Origin: Chloroflexota bacterium
Lineage (GTDB): Bacteria; Chloroflexota; Limnocylindria; P2-11E
Direction: 5' to 3'
Length of the DNA stretch: 64,000 nucleotides
NCBI GenBank assembly: GCA_005889405.1
Contig: VBFY01000059.1
Location: 1 to 64,000 of the forward strand
Program-made: the position numbers and the translations under genes
Notes under the pieces: generated by a model
Databases searched by the model: none
Told to the model about the DNA's origin: nothing
Seen by the model: the letters and a program-made list of their open reading frames with translations, nothing else
Part shown: in pieces, positions 42,228-51,085 of the stretch
How positions within the stretch are numbered: position 1 is the first letter of the stretch
Layout: each line of letters opens with the position of its first letter

Positions 42228-42983
42228 CTAGGGAGCGAACTCGAAGGTCACCGTGACCTGGACGGTCCAGCCGCTGTTCGGCGGGCAGCAGCCCATCATC
42301 GGTAGCTGCGATGAGGAGATCGAGCGGATCGAGCCGACCTTCCTGCCAGTCGCCGCCGCGAGCGCCTCGGCGTTGGTGCGCGCGTTGGCAACCGCAGCTT
42401 GCGTTGCCTTCGCGAGGTCGGCTGCGGGCGGCTGCACCGAGCCGAAGGGCGCTCCGCCCTTGCCTGAGTTGGCGTTCACCTGAGTCGCGCCGTTCGCCGT
42501 GGCGGCGTTCATCGCCGCGATCAGCAGGCGGATCGACGGCACGTCCGCGGAGAGACTCCCGTTCAGATTGACCGAAGTGAGCGCCTGCGTCTGGCTCTTC
42601 TGGCCCGGCGCATCACCAGGCTTCGTCGGGCCGAACATCGGGTTGACGCTCAGACCCTGCAGGCGGATCCCGTCGGCGGGCACGCCCGCGTCGACGAGCG
42701 CGGCCTTGATCGCGCCGAGCCGAGAGAGCATCTCGTCGGCCGCGTTCTGCAGACCGGCCGAGTCGGCGGTCGACTGCACGCCGATATAGAGCGTCTGCCC
42801 GATGGCAAAGGGGTCGCTCGCCGACGCGGGCGCGACACCGATGCCCATCGCCGTGACGAACGCACCTTCGGCGGCGGGCGCTGCCGTGGTCGATGTGATC
42901 GGACCGGAGGCGACGGCCGGTGACACGAGGACCGCGAGACAAAGAACGGAGGCGATGAGTGCGGTGACGCGAAGAGCTTTCAT
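42228..42983 (-). CDS. Secreted SIMPL domain (DUF541) protein
   Basis: A 251-residue exported protein: signal peptide MKALRVTALIASVLCLAVLVSPAVASG, then a SIMPL domain with AFVTAMGIGVAPA, the DGIRLQGLSVNPMF block, and a conserved-type C-terminus (NARTNAEALAAATGRKVGSIRSISSS, GWTVQVTVTFEF). SIMPL proteins form ring oligomers in the periplasm or cell surface; their role is poorly defined and may be oxidative stress-related. A strong AGGAGGT site precedes ATG. It is upstream of argC in the same direction but argC has its own promoter. Confidence 0.88.
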   Translation of the reverse strand: MKALRVTALIASVLCLAVLVSPAVASGPITSTTAAPAAEGAFVTAMGIGVAPASASDPFAIGQTLYIGVQSTADSAGLQNAADEMLSRLGAIKAALVDAGVPADGIRLQGLSVNPMFGPTKPGDAPGQKSQTQALTSVNLNGSLSADVPSIRLLIAAMNAATANGATQVNANSGKGGAPFGSVQPPAADLAKATQAAVANARTNAEALAAATGRKVGSIRSISSSQLPMMGCCPPNSGWTVQVTVTFEFAP

Positions 42984-43130
42984 GGGTCCACCTCCTGAGG
43001 GACACCGTCAGGCTGGACCACGGCGGAGGCCCACGCGTCACATTCATCGCGCCCAAGTACTACGAACGGGTTCGCAGTTGGGGAGGTTTCGTCGCCAGGT
43101 CGAACCGCTCGCCGCGCCGGGTCGAGCGCG

Positions 43131-43316
43131 TCAGCGGGTCGCGACCGTGATCACTATCGCGACGACACCGATGACGAGTGCGCTCGCTGACGCTTGCCAC
43201 GTCGAACCGATCAAGCCGCGATCGACGCGAGCTGCGATGCCATCTGAACGGAGGCGCGAGGCGATCACTTCCGCGCTCGTCTCATCATTCGGGAACGCGA
43301 GCGCAACCTCGGCCAT
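43131..43316 (-). CDS. Small DUF2007-like protein with C-terminal membrane helix
   Basis: A 61-residue protein. VALAFPNDETSAEVIASRLRSDGIAARVDRG resembles the DUF2007/prokaryotic signal-transducing domain found as ferredoxin-like regulators, and the last 18 residues form one transmembrane helix (ASALVIGVVAIVITVA). It starts 5 nt after the glutamate dehydrogenase stop, so it is co-transcribed. It was not listed as a separate ORF in the track; I derive its start from ATG 43316. A partner or regulatory role with the dehydrogenase is only inference. Confidence 0.65.
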   Translation of the reverse strand: MAEVALAFPNDETSAEVIASRLRSDGIAARVDRGLIGSTWQASASALVIGVVAIVITVATR

Positions 43317-43321
43317 TGGTC

Positions 43322-44602
43322 TTAGGGGAAGATCCCCCGCTTCTCGATCGCGCTTGCGACGCGCTCGACCGCGACGATGAACGCCGCCTCGCGCGGCGTG
43401 CAGTCGTACACCTTCGTCTTGGCGAGCACGAGATCGCTCGCGCGGCGCATGTAGATCTCGAGACGGCGCTCGACCTCGTCCAGCTCCCAGTAGAACTGCG
43501 CGCGGCTCTGCACCCATTCGAAATACGAAACAACGACACCGCCGGCATTCGCGAGGATGTCGGGCATGATCACGACCCCTCGGTCCGCGAGCTTACGATC
43601 AGCGTCCGCGGTGATCGGGCCGTTCGCGCCCTCGACGATGATCTTCGCGCGAACTTCGTGCACGTTCGCGGACGTGATCTGGCCCTCCAGCGCGGCGGGC
43701 ACGAGCACGTCGACGTCCATCGCAATCAGCTCGGCGTTGCTGATCTTCGAAAGACCGGGAAGACCCTCGAGCATCCGCTTCGGGTGTCGCCGCACGTGCT
43801 CGATCGCTCCCGGGATGTCGATCCCGTACGGTGCCGCGTAGCCACCGCTGACGTCGGATACCGCCACGATCTTGCAGCCGGCCTCCGCCAAACCTTTCGC
43901 GGTCACGCTGCCCACGTTGCCAAAGCCCTGCACCGCGACGCGCGTGTTCTCCGGTAGGCGCCCCGCGCGCTTCAGCGCCTCAAGTGTGACGAACGCGACG
44001 CCGCGCCCGGTGGCTTCAGTGCGGCCGCGCGAGCCGCCGAGCTCGATCGGCTTTCCGGTCACGACTTCCGGCGAATGCTGCCCGGTCATCATCGTCACGG
44101 TGTCGACGATCCACGCCATCGTCGATTCGTCGGTGTTCACATCGGGCGCCGGGATGTCGCGCTCGGGGCCGATGATCGGCAGGATCGCCGCGGTGTATCG
44201 CTTCGTGAGCCGTTCGACCTGGCGACGCGTGAGCCTGTGCGGATCGACCGCAACGCCGCCTTTCGCGCCGCCGAGCGGCAGGTCCGTGACGGCGCATTTC
44301 CAGGTCATCAGCATCGCGAGTCCCTCGACCTCCTCGAGGGTGACGCCGGGATGGAAGCGAATGCCGCCCTTGCCCGGACCGCGCCCGGTCGAGTGCTGCA
44401 CCCGGTAGCCGGTGTAGACCTCGAGCTGCCCGTCCTCGAGCATCACCGGGACCGACACGATGAGCGTGCGCTCCGGCGTGCTGAGGAACTTGTGCATGCC
44501 GGGATCGAGGTTCAGAGCGCGCGCCGCGCTGTCGAGCTGACGTAACGCCGAGTCGCGGAGCTCGTGACCTGGATGTATCGGCGCGGGCGTGCTGAGCGTC
44601 AA
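43322..44602 (-). CDS. gdhA: Glutamate dehydrogenase (Glu/Leu/Phe/Val family)
   Basis: A 426-residue oxidoreductase interconverting glutamate and 2-oxoglutarate. The glycine/lysine catalytic segment is TDLPLGGAKGGVAVDP, the substrate domain ends around residue 185, and the Rossmann motif is VAVQGFGNVGSVTAKGL. RVQHSTGRGPGKGGIRFHP and DILANAGGVVVSYFEWVQ are conserved. Cofactor preference is uncertain. The start is TTG 44602 overlapping the stop of the GNAT gene (TTGA). The track's 673-residue ORF is a frame artefact; its first ~247 residues are antisense-like. Confidence 0.92.
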   Translation of the reverse strand: MTLSTPAPIHPGHELRDSALRQLDSAARALNLDPGMHKFLSTPERTLIVSVPVMLEDGQLEVYTGYRVQHSTGRGPGKGGIRFHPGVTLEEVEGLAMLMTWKCAVTDLPLGGAKGGVAVDPHRLTRRQVERLTKRYTAAILPIIGPERDIPAPDVNTDESTMAWIVDTVTMMTGQHSPEVVTGKPIELGGSRGRTEATGRGVAFVTLEALKRAGRLPENTRVAVQGFGNVGSVTAKGLAEAGCKIVAVSDVSGGYAAPYGIDIPGAIEHVRRHPKRMLEGLPGLSKISNAELIAMDVDVLVPAALEGQITSANVHEVRAKIIVEGANGPITADADRKLADRGVVIMPDILANAGGVVVSYFEWVQSRAQFYWELDEVERRLEIYMRRASDLVLAKTKVYDCTPREAAFIVAVERVASAIEKRGIFP

Positions 44603-45612
44603 GAGAAGCGCTTCTCGTACATCGTGGTCGGCGCGTCGGGCACATACCCGAGGCGGCGGTTGATGCCGCGCATCGCCGCGTTCTGCTCGTCGTTCGTGGT
44701 GCCGAACAGCTTCACGCCCCGCGTACTTAGGTCGCGCAGCGCACGGAGCTTCATCGCGAGGGCGATGCCCTTTCCGCGCTCGGCGCGCGCTACGCCGGTG
44801 AAGTTCGTGTATGCCGTGCCGTTCTCTTTCACCATGGTCACGCTCATGCCGACGGTGTGACCGTCGCGCAGCGCGATGATCGTGCTCGGCGGATCGATGC
44901 CGGGCCCTTCGAAGAACATCCGCTTCGCCTGCTCGAACGGTGGCGGCTGCTCCGGCATCGGAGTCGGCGAGGGGACGTCGCGCGCCATGTCCCAGATCGC
45001 CGGCAGCAGCTCGCGCTGGAACGCCTCGACATCCGACGCGTGTTCGCGGAGCAGCTCGGCGTACGTCGCGAGCCGAACACCTGCGCGCTCGGCGGTCGCG
45101 TCCGGATCGTCGAAGCCCGCCGCGTCGAACGACGGCACGTCGATATACGAGTCGATGCGCTCGTGGAAGGCGCGGTAGCCCATGGCCTCGGCGAAACGCG
45201 CGCCTTCGGGTTCGTCGCCGCGCACGGCCGCGACGAGCCGCATCGCCTTGTTCGTGCGCGCGTGGTGGGCGAGCTGCTCGAGCAGCGCCCGCGCGACGCC
45301 GCGACGGCGCCACTCGGGGGCGGTGCGCACGCCGACGCGCCACGAGCCGTCCGGCGACGCGAAGAGGCCGCCGTTGCTCGTGGATCCGACCGCCTGGACC
45401 CTACCGCCTGTGTCTTCGACCAGCAGCACCAGGCGCAGCGGCTCGGGACTGGCGTTCTGCATCGCGCGCGCTGCCGCGGGCGACATCCACTGACTCGGCG
45501 TGGCCCAGCGGTTCTGGAACTCCACGACGCGCTCGATGTCGGCGTCCGCGCGCTCCCGCACGCGCAGCTCCGGTGGGAGACGCTTCGCGACGGCAGCGAG
45601 ATCGGTGGCCAC
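44599..45612 (-). CDS. Tandem GNAT acetyltransferase
   Basis: A 337-residue protein with two GNAT domains. Domain 1 (~15-165) has VRTAPEWRRRGVARALLEQLAHHA, the acetyl-CoA loop, and domain 2 (~175-337) has TGVARAERGKGIALAMKLRALRD followed by TTNDEQNAAMRGINRRLGYV. Tandem GNATs acetylate antibiotics, polyamines or small thiols; substrate unknown. The GTG start at 45612 is 8 nt after TAGTCT, on the divergent promoter facing ribD. It is co-transcribed with glutamate dehydrogenase. Confidence 0.85.
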   Translation of the reverse strand: MATDLAAVAKRLPPELRVRERADADIERVVEFQNRWATPSQWMSPAAARAMQNASPEPLRLVLLVEDTGGRVQAVGSTSNGGLFASPDGSWRVGVRTAPEWRRRGVARALLEQLAHHARTNKAMRLVAAVRGDEPEGARFAEAMGYRAFHERIDSYIDVPSFDAAGFDDPDATAERAGVRLATYAELLREHASDVEAFQRELLPAIWDMARDVPSPTPMPEQPPPFEQAKRMFFEGPGIDPPSTIIALRDGHTVGMSVTMVKENGTAYTNFTGVARAERGKGIALAMKLRALRDLSTRGVKLFGTTNDEQNAAMRGINRRLGYVPDAPTTMYEKRFS

Positions 45613-45632
45613 GAGGCCGCAGACTACAACCG
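45613..45632. promoter_or_regulatory. Compact divergent promoter (GNAT / ribD)
   Basis: Only 20 bp separate the GTG and ATG starts. AGACTA at 45621-45626 reads TAGTCT on the minus strand, 8 nt before the GTG. The same bases are 6 nt before the ribD ATG on the plus strand, but the plus hexamer is weak. Neither side has space for a Shine-Dalgarno. Consistent with leaderless divergent transcription. Confidence 0.4.
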
Positions 45633-46697
45633 ATGAGCGACGAGGACAGCAAGTACATGCGACGTGCGCTGCGTCTCGCGGCGCGCGCTGCAGGGCGTAC
45701 GAGTCCCAACCCGATGGTGGGCACGGTCATCGTTCGTGGCGACACGATCGTCGGCGAGGGATATCACCGCGCCGCGGGCGAGCCGCACGCGGAGGTGAGC
45801 GCGCTCAACAAAGCGGGCGACGACGCGCGGGGCGCGACGCTGTACACGACGCTCGAGCCATGCGCCCACCACGGCCGCACTCCGCCGTGTGTCGACGCGA
45901 TCCTCGCGGCGGGCGTGCGCCGCGTGGTCGCGGCCATGCGCGATCCGGACCCGCGCACCGACGGCAAGGGTTTCCGGCAGCTGAGGGCCGCCGGTGTCGA
46001 GGTCGAGCAGGGCGTCCTCGAAGCCGAGGCCCTGCGCCTCAATGAGGGTTTCGTCAGTCGCGTGCGGCGCGGGCGCCCGTTCGTCGTCGTGAAGCTCGCG
46101 ACGACCCTCGATGGCCGTGTGACCGCCCACGGCCGCCGCTACCTCGTCGGCAAGCGCGCGCTCCGTGAAGTGCACCGACTCCGCGATCGCTCGGACGCCG
46201 TGCTTGTCGGCATCGGCACGGTCCTCGCCGACGATCCAGCCCTGACGGTGCGCGAGGTGACCGGCCGCGACCCGCTGCGCGTGATCGTCGACACCGAGGC
46301 GCGCACGCCGCCGACCGCGAAGGTCGTCCGCGCGAAGGATCCGCAGCACACGGTGCTCTTTGTCGCGCGCGACGCTGATGCTCGTCGCACGAACAAGCTG
46401 CGCGAGGCGGGCGTGCTGCTCGCGACGTTGCCACGCGCCGACGGCGGCCTCGACCTCGGCGCGGCGATGCGCTGGCTCGGAGAGCATGGCGTGAACACCG
46501 TGCTGTCCGAAGCCGGGCCGCGCGTGGCCGGTGCGCTCGTGCGCGGTGGACTCGCGGATCGGCTCATGATCATCACCGCGCCGATCGCCGGCGGCGATGG
46601 ACCGCCCGCGCTCGCGGGCGTTACGGACACCGCCGAGCTGAAGAACGTGCGTGTCCGCCGCTTCGGCGACGACGTCGCGGTCGAAGGAGATCTCTGA
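45633..46697 (+). CDS. ribD: Bifunctional deaminase/reductase RibD
   Basis: About 354 residues. Two riboflavin steps: deamination of 2,5-diamino-6-ribosylamino-pyrimidinone phosphate, then ribosyl reduction. The deaminase (~1-145) has the zinc motif HAEVSAL and PCAHHGRTPPC; the reductase (~150-354) has PFVVVKLATTLDGRVT and SEAGPRVAGALVRGGL. Cytoplasmic. The track ORF at 44940 starts in antisense of the neighbour; ATG 45633 gives the correct N-terminus. It abuts ribE with no gap. Confidence 0.96.
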   Translation: MSDEDSKYMRRALRLAARAAGRTSPNPMVGTVIVRGDTIVGEGYHRAAGEPHAEVSALNKAGDDARGATLYTTLEPCAHHGRTPPCVDAILAAGVRRVVAAMRDPDPRTDGKGFRQLRAAGVEVEQGVLEAEALRLNEGFVSRVRRGRPFVVVKLATTLDGRVTAHGRRYLVGKRALREVHRLRDRSDAVLVGIGTVLADDPALTVREVTGRDPLRVIVDTEARTPPTAKVVRAKDPQHTVLFVARDADARRTNKLREAGVLLATLPRADGGLDLGAAMRWLGEHGVNTVLSEAGPRVAGALVRGGLADRLMIITAPIAGGDGPPALAGVTDTAELKNVRVRRFGDDVAVEGDL

Positions 46698-47288
46698 GTG
46701 TTCACCGGCATCGTCGAGGAGCTCGGCACCGTCCGGCACGTGAGCGCGACGAAATCGGGCTCGCGGCTCGAGATCGCATGCGCGCGCGTTCTCGAGCGCC
46801 TCTCGATCGACGACAGCGTCAACGTCGCCGGTGCCTGTCTCACCGTGGTCGAGCGCGACGACCGTGGTTTCGTGTCGGATGTGGTGCCGGAGACGATCGC
46901 GCGCACGACGCTCGGCACGCTCCTGCGCGGGAGTCGGGTCAACCTCGAGCGCGCGGCCACGCCACAGACCGCGCTCGGTGGCCACCTGGTGCAAGGTCAC
47001 GTCGACGGCACCACCAAGCTGATCGCGCGCCGCGCCGAGGGTGAAGGCGCGCGACTCCGCTTCGCTCTGCCGAAGGCGACGGCCCGCTACGTCGTCATGA
47101 AAGGCTTCATCACCATCGACGGCGTGAGCCTCACCGTCGCCGCGCTCGGGAAGACGTATTTCGAGGTCGCGCTCATACCCCACACCGCCGAGCGCACCAC
47201 GCTCGGAGCCCTCGGGGTCGGCGAGACGGTCAACATCGAGGTCGACATCGTCGCGAAGTACGTGGAGCGTTTGCTGCGCAAGTCGTGA
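46698..47288 (+). CDS. ribE: Riboflavin synthase alpha chain
   Basis: A 196-residue two-domain lumazine-binding protein that dismutates 6,7-dimethyl-8-ribityllumazine to riboflavin. MFTGIVEELGTV starts the first barrel and GHLVQGHVDGTTKL the second; each binds one lumazine. A trimer is expected. GTG start directly after the ribD stop, with AAGGAGA inside the ribD end. Normal length. Confidence 0.96.
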   Translation: MFTGIVEELGTVRHVSATKSGSRLEIACARVLERLSIDDSVNVAGACLTVVERDDRGFVSDVVPETIARTTLGTLLRGSRVNLERAATPQTALGGHLVQGHVDGTTKLIARRAEGEGARLRFALPKATARYVVMKGFITIDGVSLTVAALGKTYFEVALIPHTAERTTLGALGVGETVNIEVDIVAKYVERLLRKS

Positions 47289-47302
47289 ACTAAACTGGAG
47301 TC

Positions 47303-48583
47303 ATGAAGACAGCTCGCGCCACGCGCAAGATCACGCCTCACCCGCGAGTCGTCTCGCCCATGCCGCCGTTCAGCACCGTCGACGAGGCCGTCGCCGAGAT
47401 CGCCGCCGGCAGGATGGTCATCGTCGTCGACGACGAGGACCGCGAAAACGAGGGCGATCTCACGATGGCCGCCCAGGCGTGCACGCCGGAGACGGTCGCC
47501 TTCATCCGCAAGTACGCGAGCGGCGTCATCTGCGTGCCGATGACCAGCGAGAGGCTCGAGCAGCTCGAGCTGCCGCAGATGGTGCAGCGCAACGAGGCCA
47601 GGCTGGGCACGGCGTTCAGCGTGACGGTCGACGCGCGCGAAGGCATCACGACGGGCATCAGCGCGGTGGACCGCGCACGCACGATCCGCGTTCTGGCAGA
47701 CCCGAACGCGAAGCCGGCGGACCTCGTCAAGCCGGGCCACATGTTCCCGCTGCGCGCGCGCGATGGCGGCGTGCTCGTGCGCGCCGGCCAGACCGAGGCC
47801 GCGGTGGATCTCTGCCGGCTCGCGGGCCTCGAGCCCGTCGGCGTGATCTGCGAGATCACCAACCCCGATGGCTCGATGTCACGCCTTCCGGAGCTCAAGC
47901 GATTCGCGAAGCGCCACGGTCTCAAGATGATCACGGTCAAGGACCTGATCGCGTACCGGATGGCGCGCGAGCAGATGGTCGAGCGCGTCGCGACCGCGAA
48001 GCTACCGACGAAGTACGGCGACTTCCTGGTGCACGGCTACAAGGCACGCTTCGGCAACACCGAGGCCGAGCACGTCGCTCTGACAATGGGCGACGTCGCC
48101 GACGGCAAGCCGGTGCTCGTGCGCGTGCACTCCGAATGCCTCACCGGCGACCTCCTGGGCTCGCAGCGCTGCGACTGCGGCGCGCAGATGGACGCCGCGC
48201 TCGAGCGGATCGCGCAGGAGGGCCGGGGCGTGTTCCTCTACCTGCGGCAGGAGGGACGCGGCATCGGCCTCATGAACAAGCTGCGCGCCTACGCGTTACA
48301 GGACCAGGGCCTCGACACCGTCGAGGCGAACGAACGGCTCGGCTTCAAGGCCGATCACCGCGAGTACGGCATCGGCGTCCAGATACTCATGGACCTCGGC
48401 GTACGGCGCGCGCGCATCCTCACGAACAATCCGGAGAAGGCGGGCGTCTCGCTATACGGTTTCGAGATCGTCGAACGTATCCCGATCGAGATCCGTGCGA
48501 CCGCGACGAACCGCGCCTACCTCAACACCAAGCGCGACAAGATGGGCCATCTGCTGAGCGTGGTCGCGGACGAAACGAGCTAG
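47303..48583 (+). CDS. ribBA: Bifunctional DHBP synthase / GTP cyclohydrolase II
   Basis: A 426-residue fusion supplying both riboflavin precursors. DHBP synthase (~25-215): [16 protein letters not shown], with magnesium-site Asp/Glu, and [19 protein letters not shown] cyclohydrolase II (~220-410): zinc ligands in [20 protein letters not shown], catalytic block [18 protein letters not shown], and LTNNPEK. TAAACT is 6 nt before the ATG and GGAG sits between, so an internal leaderless promoter or SD is possible. The stop is 4 bp from the convergent PH-like gene's stop. Confidence 0.97.
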   Translation: MKTARATRKITPHPRVVSPMPPFSTVDEAVAEIAAGRMVIVVDDEDRENEGDLTMAAQACTPETVAFIRKYASGVICVPMTSERLEQLELPQMVQRNEARLGTAFSVTVDAREGITTGISAVDRARTIRVLADPNAKPADLVKPGHMFPLRARDGGVLVRAGQTEAAVDLCRLAGLEPVGVICEITNPDGSMSRLPELKRFAKRHGLKMITVKDLIAYRMAREQMVERVATAKLPTKYGDFLVHGYKARFGNTEAEHVALTMGDVADGKPVLVRVHSECLTGDLLGSQRCDCGAQMDAALERIAQEGRGVFLYLRQEGRGIGLMNKLRAYALQDQGLDTVEANERLGFKADHREYGIGVQILMDLGVRRARILTNNPEKAGVSLYGFEIVERIPIEIRATATNRAYLNTKRDKMGHLLSVVADETS

Positions 48584-48587
48584 CTAG

Positions 48588-50483
48588 CTAACGCGTCGCG
48601 TTCTGCCACCAGCTGGTCGCGCTCTTCAGCAGCTGACTGTCGGTCCCGCCCGAGAGATCGTGGTCAATGGTCGTGATCCAACGGCCGCCGCTGAAGATCA
48701 CCGTCACGCCAATGCCCTCGAGCCGACCCGGACCCTGGCTCCGTTGCACGTCGGTCACTTCCGACCATTTCTTGTCGATGCCGACGATCGGCAACGGAAC
48801 GATCTCGCGAAGGCCGGAATTGTCGATGACCAGCGTCGTCGCCACCGTCGGCGCGAAGGCGGCGAAGCCGAGGAACAGCGCGCCTGCGGCGACCGAGGTG
48901 CCGAGCAGCAGGCGCGCAAGCTCGCGTGACGCGATCCGCAGCGGCAGTGGCCCGCTCGTGTGCCAGCCCCGCACGCTACCGCGCGCCCACGCGAGCGCCG
49001 ACGATCCGAGGCCGAGACGCAGCACCAGGCGCGTGAGGAGTGCCGATAGCCCAACGGCCATGACAAAGCTGCGTAGGTCGAACCAGCTGTAGCGCGGCTG
49101 GACCACGAACGCACCCGACCCGGCGGGCGGCCTGATGTCCGACGCGAGGTTGACGATCTCCGGGAGGATGAAGAGCCCCGCGAAGAAGATGAACGCGAAC
49201 AGCGCTCCGGCCACCGCGGGCACGAACGGGTCATCGTGCTCTGAGAACTCCCCGCGCACGCGCTCCATCGCGTTCTCGTACTCGAGCCACGACGTCGAGT
49301 GGTAGTTGAACGTCTGCGCGCGCATGTCCTGCATGACCTTCGCGACGTAGGGCGCAAGTCCCGGCTCGGTCGCGCCGTCGATGGAGACGACGAGCGCGCG
49401 CGTCAGCTTCTCGACGTACGGCTGCATGGTCGCGCTTTCCTTGGTCTTCACGAGCTTCTCGCGGTCGGCCTCCGTCTTGATCACCAGACGACCGCGGTTG
49501 GCCTGAACGTCTTTGACCTCGCTCCACGTGTACGCCGTCCCGGTCCGAAGGCCCACGATCGCGATCCCGATCGGCGCGAGCTCGAGGCGCGCGCGGCCGA
49601 ATAAGCCGAAGCGGACGTCCTTTCGCATGACGGCGGGATGCTTTCCGATCGTCGCCATGAGCTCGAGGTACGCCGGGGGTTTCGCGGGGGCCAGGGGCGC
49701 GGTGAAGACGGGCGGAACGAACGGCTTGGGAGCTGGGGGCGGCGGCACCCACGCCGGTGCAGGCGCCGGCTCCGCCGTTTGCGCCGTGGGCCTTCCGCGC
49801 TTCGCGGCCTTCTGCGCTTCGCGCTCGGCTTCCTTCGTCTGGCGTTCGGCGATTTTCGCTTCGCGCTCGTCGATCTTCGCCTGCGCCGCGGCGAGCTTCG
49901 CGTTCCTCTTCGCGTCTTCTTCCGCGATCTTCGCGGCCTTGACCGCGTTCTCCTCAGCGAGCTTGGCGGCCTTCTTCCCCTCTTCGATCGCGCGTAGCGC
50001 GGCCTTCTTGTCCTGCTTCGTGATCGGCGCGGCCGCAGGCGCAGCGGGGGTGAACGAGGTCGGCGCGGGCGCAACGCTGAACGGACTGTTCGGCGAGGTG
50101 AAGGGACTGGGCACGGTGGCCGCCTGCGCGGCCGACACCCATTCCGGAGCGGTGGTCGGTGGCGCCGGAGCCGCGGGCGCCGACGCCCGCGGCGCGAACG
50201 CGAACGGGGAGTTGGGCGAGTTGAAGATCGACGGCACCGTCGGCGCGGGCGGCGCCGGCGGCGGAGCGGCGGGCGGCGGACTCGTGAACGGATCCGGGTA
50301 CTCCGGGATCGTGCTTGCTGCTGCCGAAAACGGATTCGGTTGTGGCAGGTACTGCGACTGCTGGACCGGTTGCCACTCCGGCGTGAACGCTGGCGCGGCG
50401 GGCGCGTCCGGAGTTTCCTCCGCCCTTTCCTGGCCAGGCGGGGGCGGAACGAGGCCGAGCGCGACGAGGCGAGGGTCGTCCAT
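48588..50483 (-). CDS. Large membrane protein with low-complexity N-terminus and PH-like domains
   Basis: About 631 residues. Residues 1-165 are Pro/Ala-rich with repeats (PSIFNSPNSPFAFAP, PSPFTSPNSPFSVAP). Residues ~165-235 form a charged Lys/Glu/Ala coiled coil. A beta-rich PH-like domain (~285-390: FGLFGRARLELAPIGIAIVG, TYTWSEVKDVQANRGRLVI) follows, then three or four membrane helices (~435-560), and a second PH-like domain at the end (VPLPIVGIDKKWSEVTDVQR). Function unknown; bacterial PH domains often act in envelope stress. It interrupts the riboflavin gene order, divergent from ribH. Confidence 0.7.
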   Translation of the reverse strand: MDDPRLVALGLVPPPPGQERAEETPDAPAAPAFTPEWQPVQQSQYLPQPNPFSAAASTIPEYPDPFTSPPPAAPPPAPPAPTVPSIFNSPNSPFAFAPRASAPAAPAPPTTAPEWVSAAQAATVPSPFTSPNSPFSVAPAPTSFTPAAPAAAPITKQDKKAALRAIEEGKKAAKLAEENAVKAAKIAEEDAKRNAKLAAAQAKIDEREAKIAERQTKEAEREAQKAAKRGRPTAQTAEPAPAPAWVPPPPAPKPFVPPVFTAPLAPAKPPAYLELMATIGKHPAVMRKDVRFGLFGRARLELAPIGIAIVGLRTGTAYTWSEVKDVQANRGRLVIKTEADREKLVKTKESATMQPYVEKLTRALVVSIDGATEPGLAPYVAKVMQDMRAQTFNYHSTSWLEYENAMERVRGEFSEHDDPFVPAVAGALFAFIFFAGLFILPEIVNLASDIRPPAGSGAFVVQPRYSWFDLRSFVMAVGLSALLTRLVLRLGLGSSALAWARGSVRGWHTSGPLPLRIASRELARLLLGTSVAAGALFLGFAAFAPTVATTLVIDNSGLREIVPLPIVGIDKKWSEVTDVQRSQGPGRLEGIGVTVIFSGGRWITTIDHDLSGGTDSQLLKSATSWWQNATR

Positions 50484-50548
50484 TCCTTGTTGAACGTTAG
50501 GGCACGCGAGATGCGACGGCGAGCCCCCCGATAGATAGAGTGCGATGA

Positions 50549-51085
50549 GTGGCGACCGAAAAGACACGTGCCCCTAAGCGCGCCGGCGCTCAGCGCGGCG
50601 CCCGTGTCGCGATCGTTCGCGCGCGGTGGAACGAAGAGATCACCCTCGCTCTCGAGCGCGGCGCCATCGAGCGAGCGGCCGAGTCCGGTGCGAGCGTCGA
50701 TCTCTTCGATGTCGCGGGTTCGTTCGAGCTGCCTGCGGCCGTCGCGCTCCTCGCGGACACGGCCCGTTACGACGCGGTCGTTCCCATCGGCTGCCTCATC
50801 CGCGGTGAGACTCCGCACTTCGAGTACATCGCGCAGTCTGTGGCGAAAGGTCTCATGGATCTCACGCTCACCTACCCGACCGCGATCCCATTCGGCGTGC
50901 TCACCTGCGACACCATCGAGCAGGCACGCGAGCGCGCCGGAGGTGCGGAGGGCAACAAGGGTTCCGAGTCGATGGACGCGGCGCTCGAGATGGTGTCCCT
51001 CCGTCAGGCGCTGATGCGCGCGCCGTCGAGCGCACGGCGCTCGGCACGTAAAGCATCGAGCGCCTCGTCGCGCTCGACCCGGTAG
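50549..51085 (+). CDS. ribH: 6,7-dimethyl-8-ribityllumazine synthase with extended tail
   Basis: A 178-residue protein making lumazine for RibE. A basic N-terminal extension (~15 residues) precedes VAIVRARWNEEIT; FDVAGSFELPAAVALLA and PIGCLIRGETPHFEYIA (active-site His) follow, and IPFGVLTCDTIEQARERAG ends the conserved core. The last ~26 residues are Ser/Arg/Ala-rich and are encoded antisense to pxpC over 82 bp, so the tail may result from a lost stop. Starts with GTG. Separated from ribD-E-BA by the convergent PH-like gene. Confidence 0.93.
   Translation: MATEKTRAPKRAGAQRGARVAIVRARWNEEITLALERGAIERAAESGASVDLFDVAGSFELPAAVALLADTARYDAVVPIGCLIRGETPHFEYIAQSVAKGLMDLTLTYPTAIPFGVLTCDTIEQARERAGGAEGNKGSESMDAALEMVSLRQALMRAPSSARRSARKASSASSRSTR

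Noticed and set aside
44603-45343. First ~247 residues of the 673-residue track ORF 43322-45343
   Set aside because: A same-strand alternative frame under the GNAT gene, rich in Arg/Ala; the dehydrogenase begins at TTG 44602.
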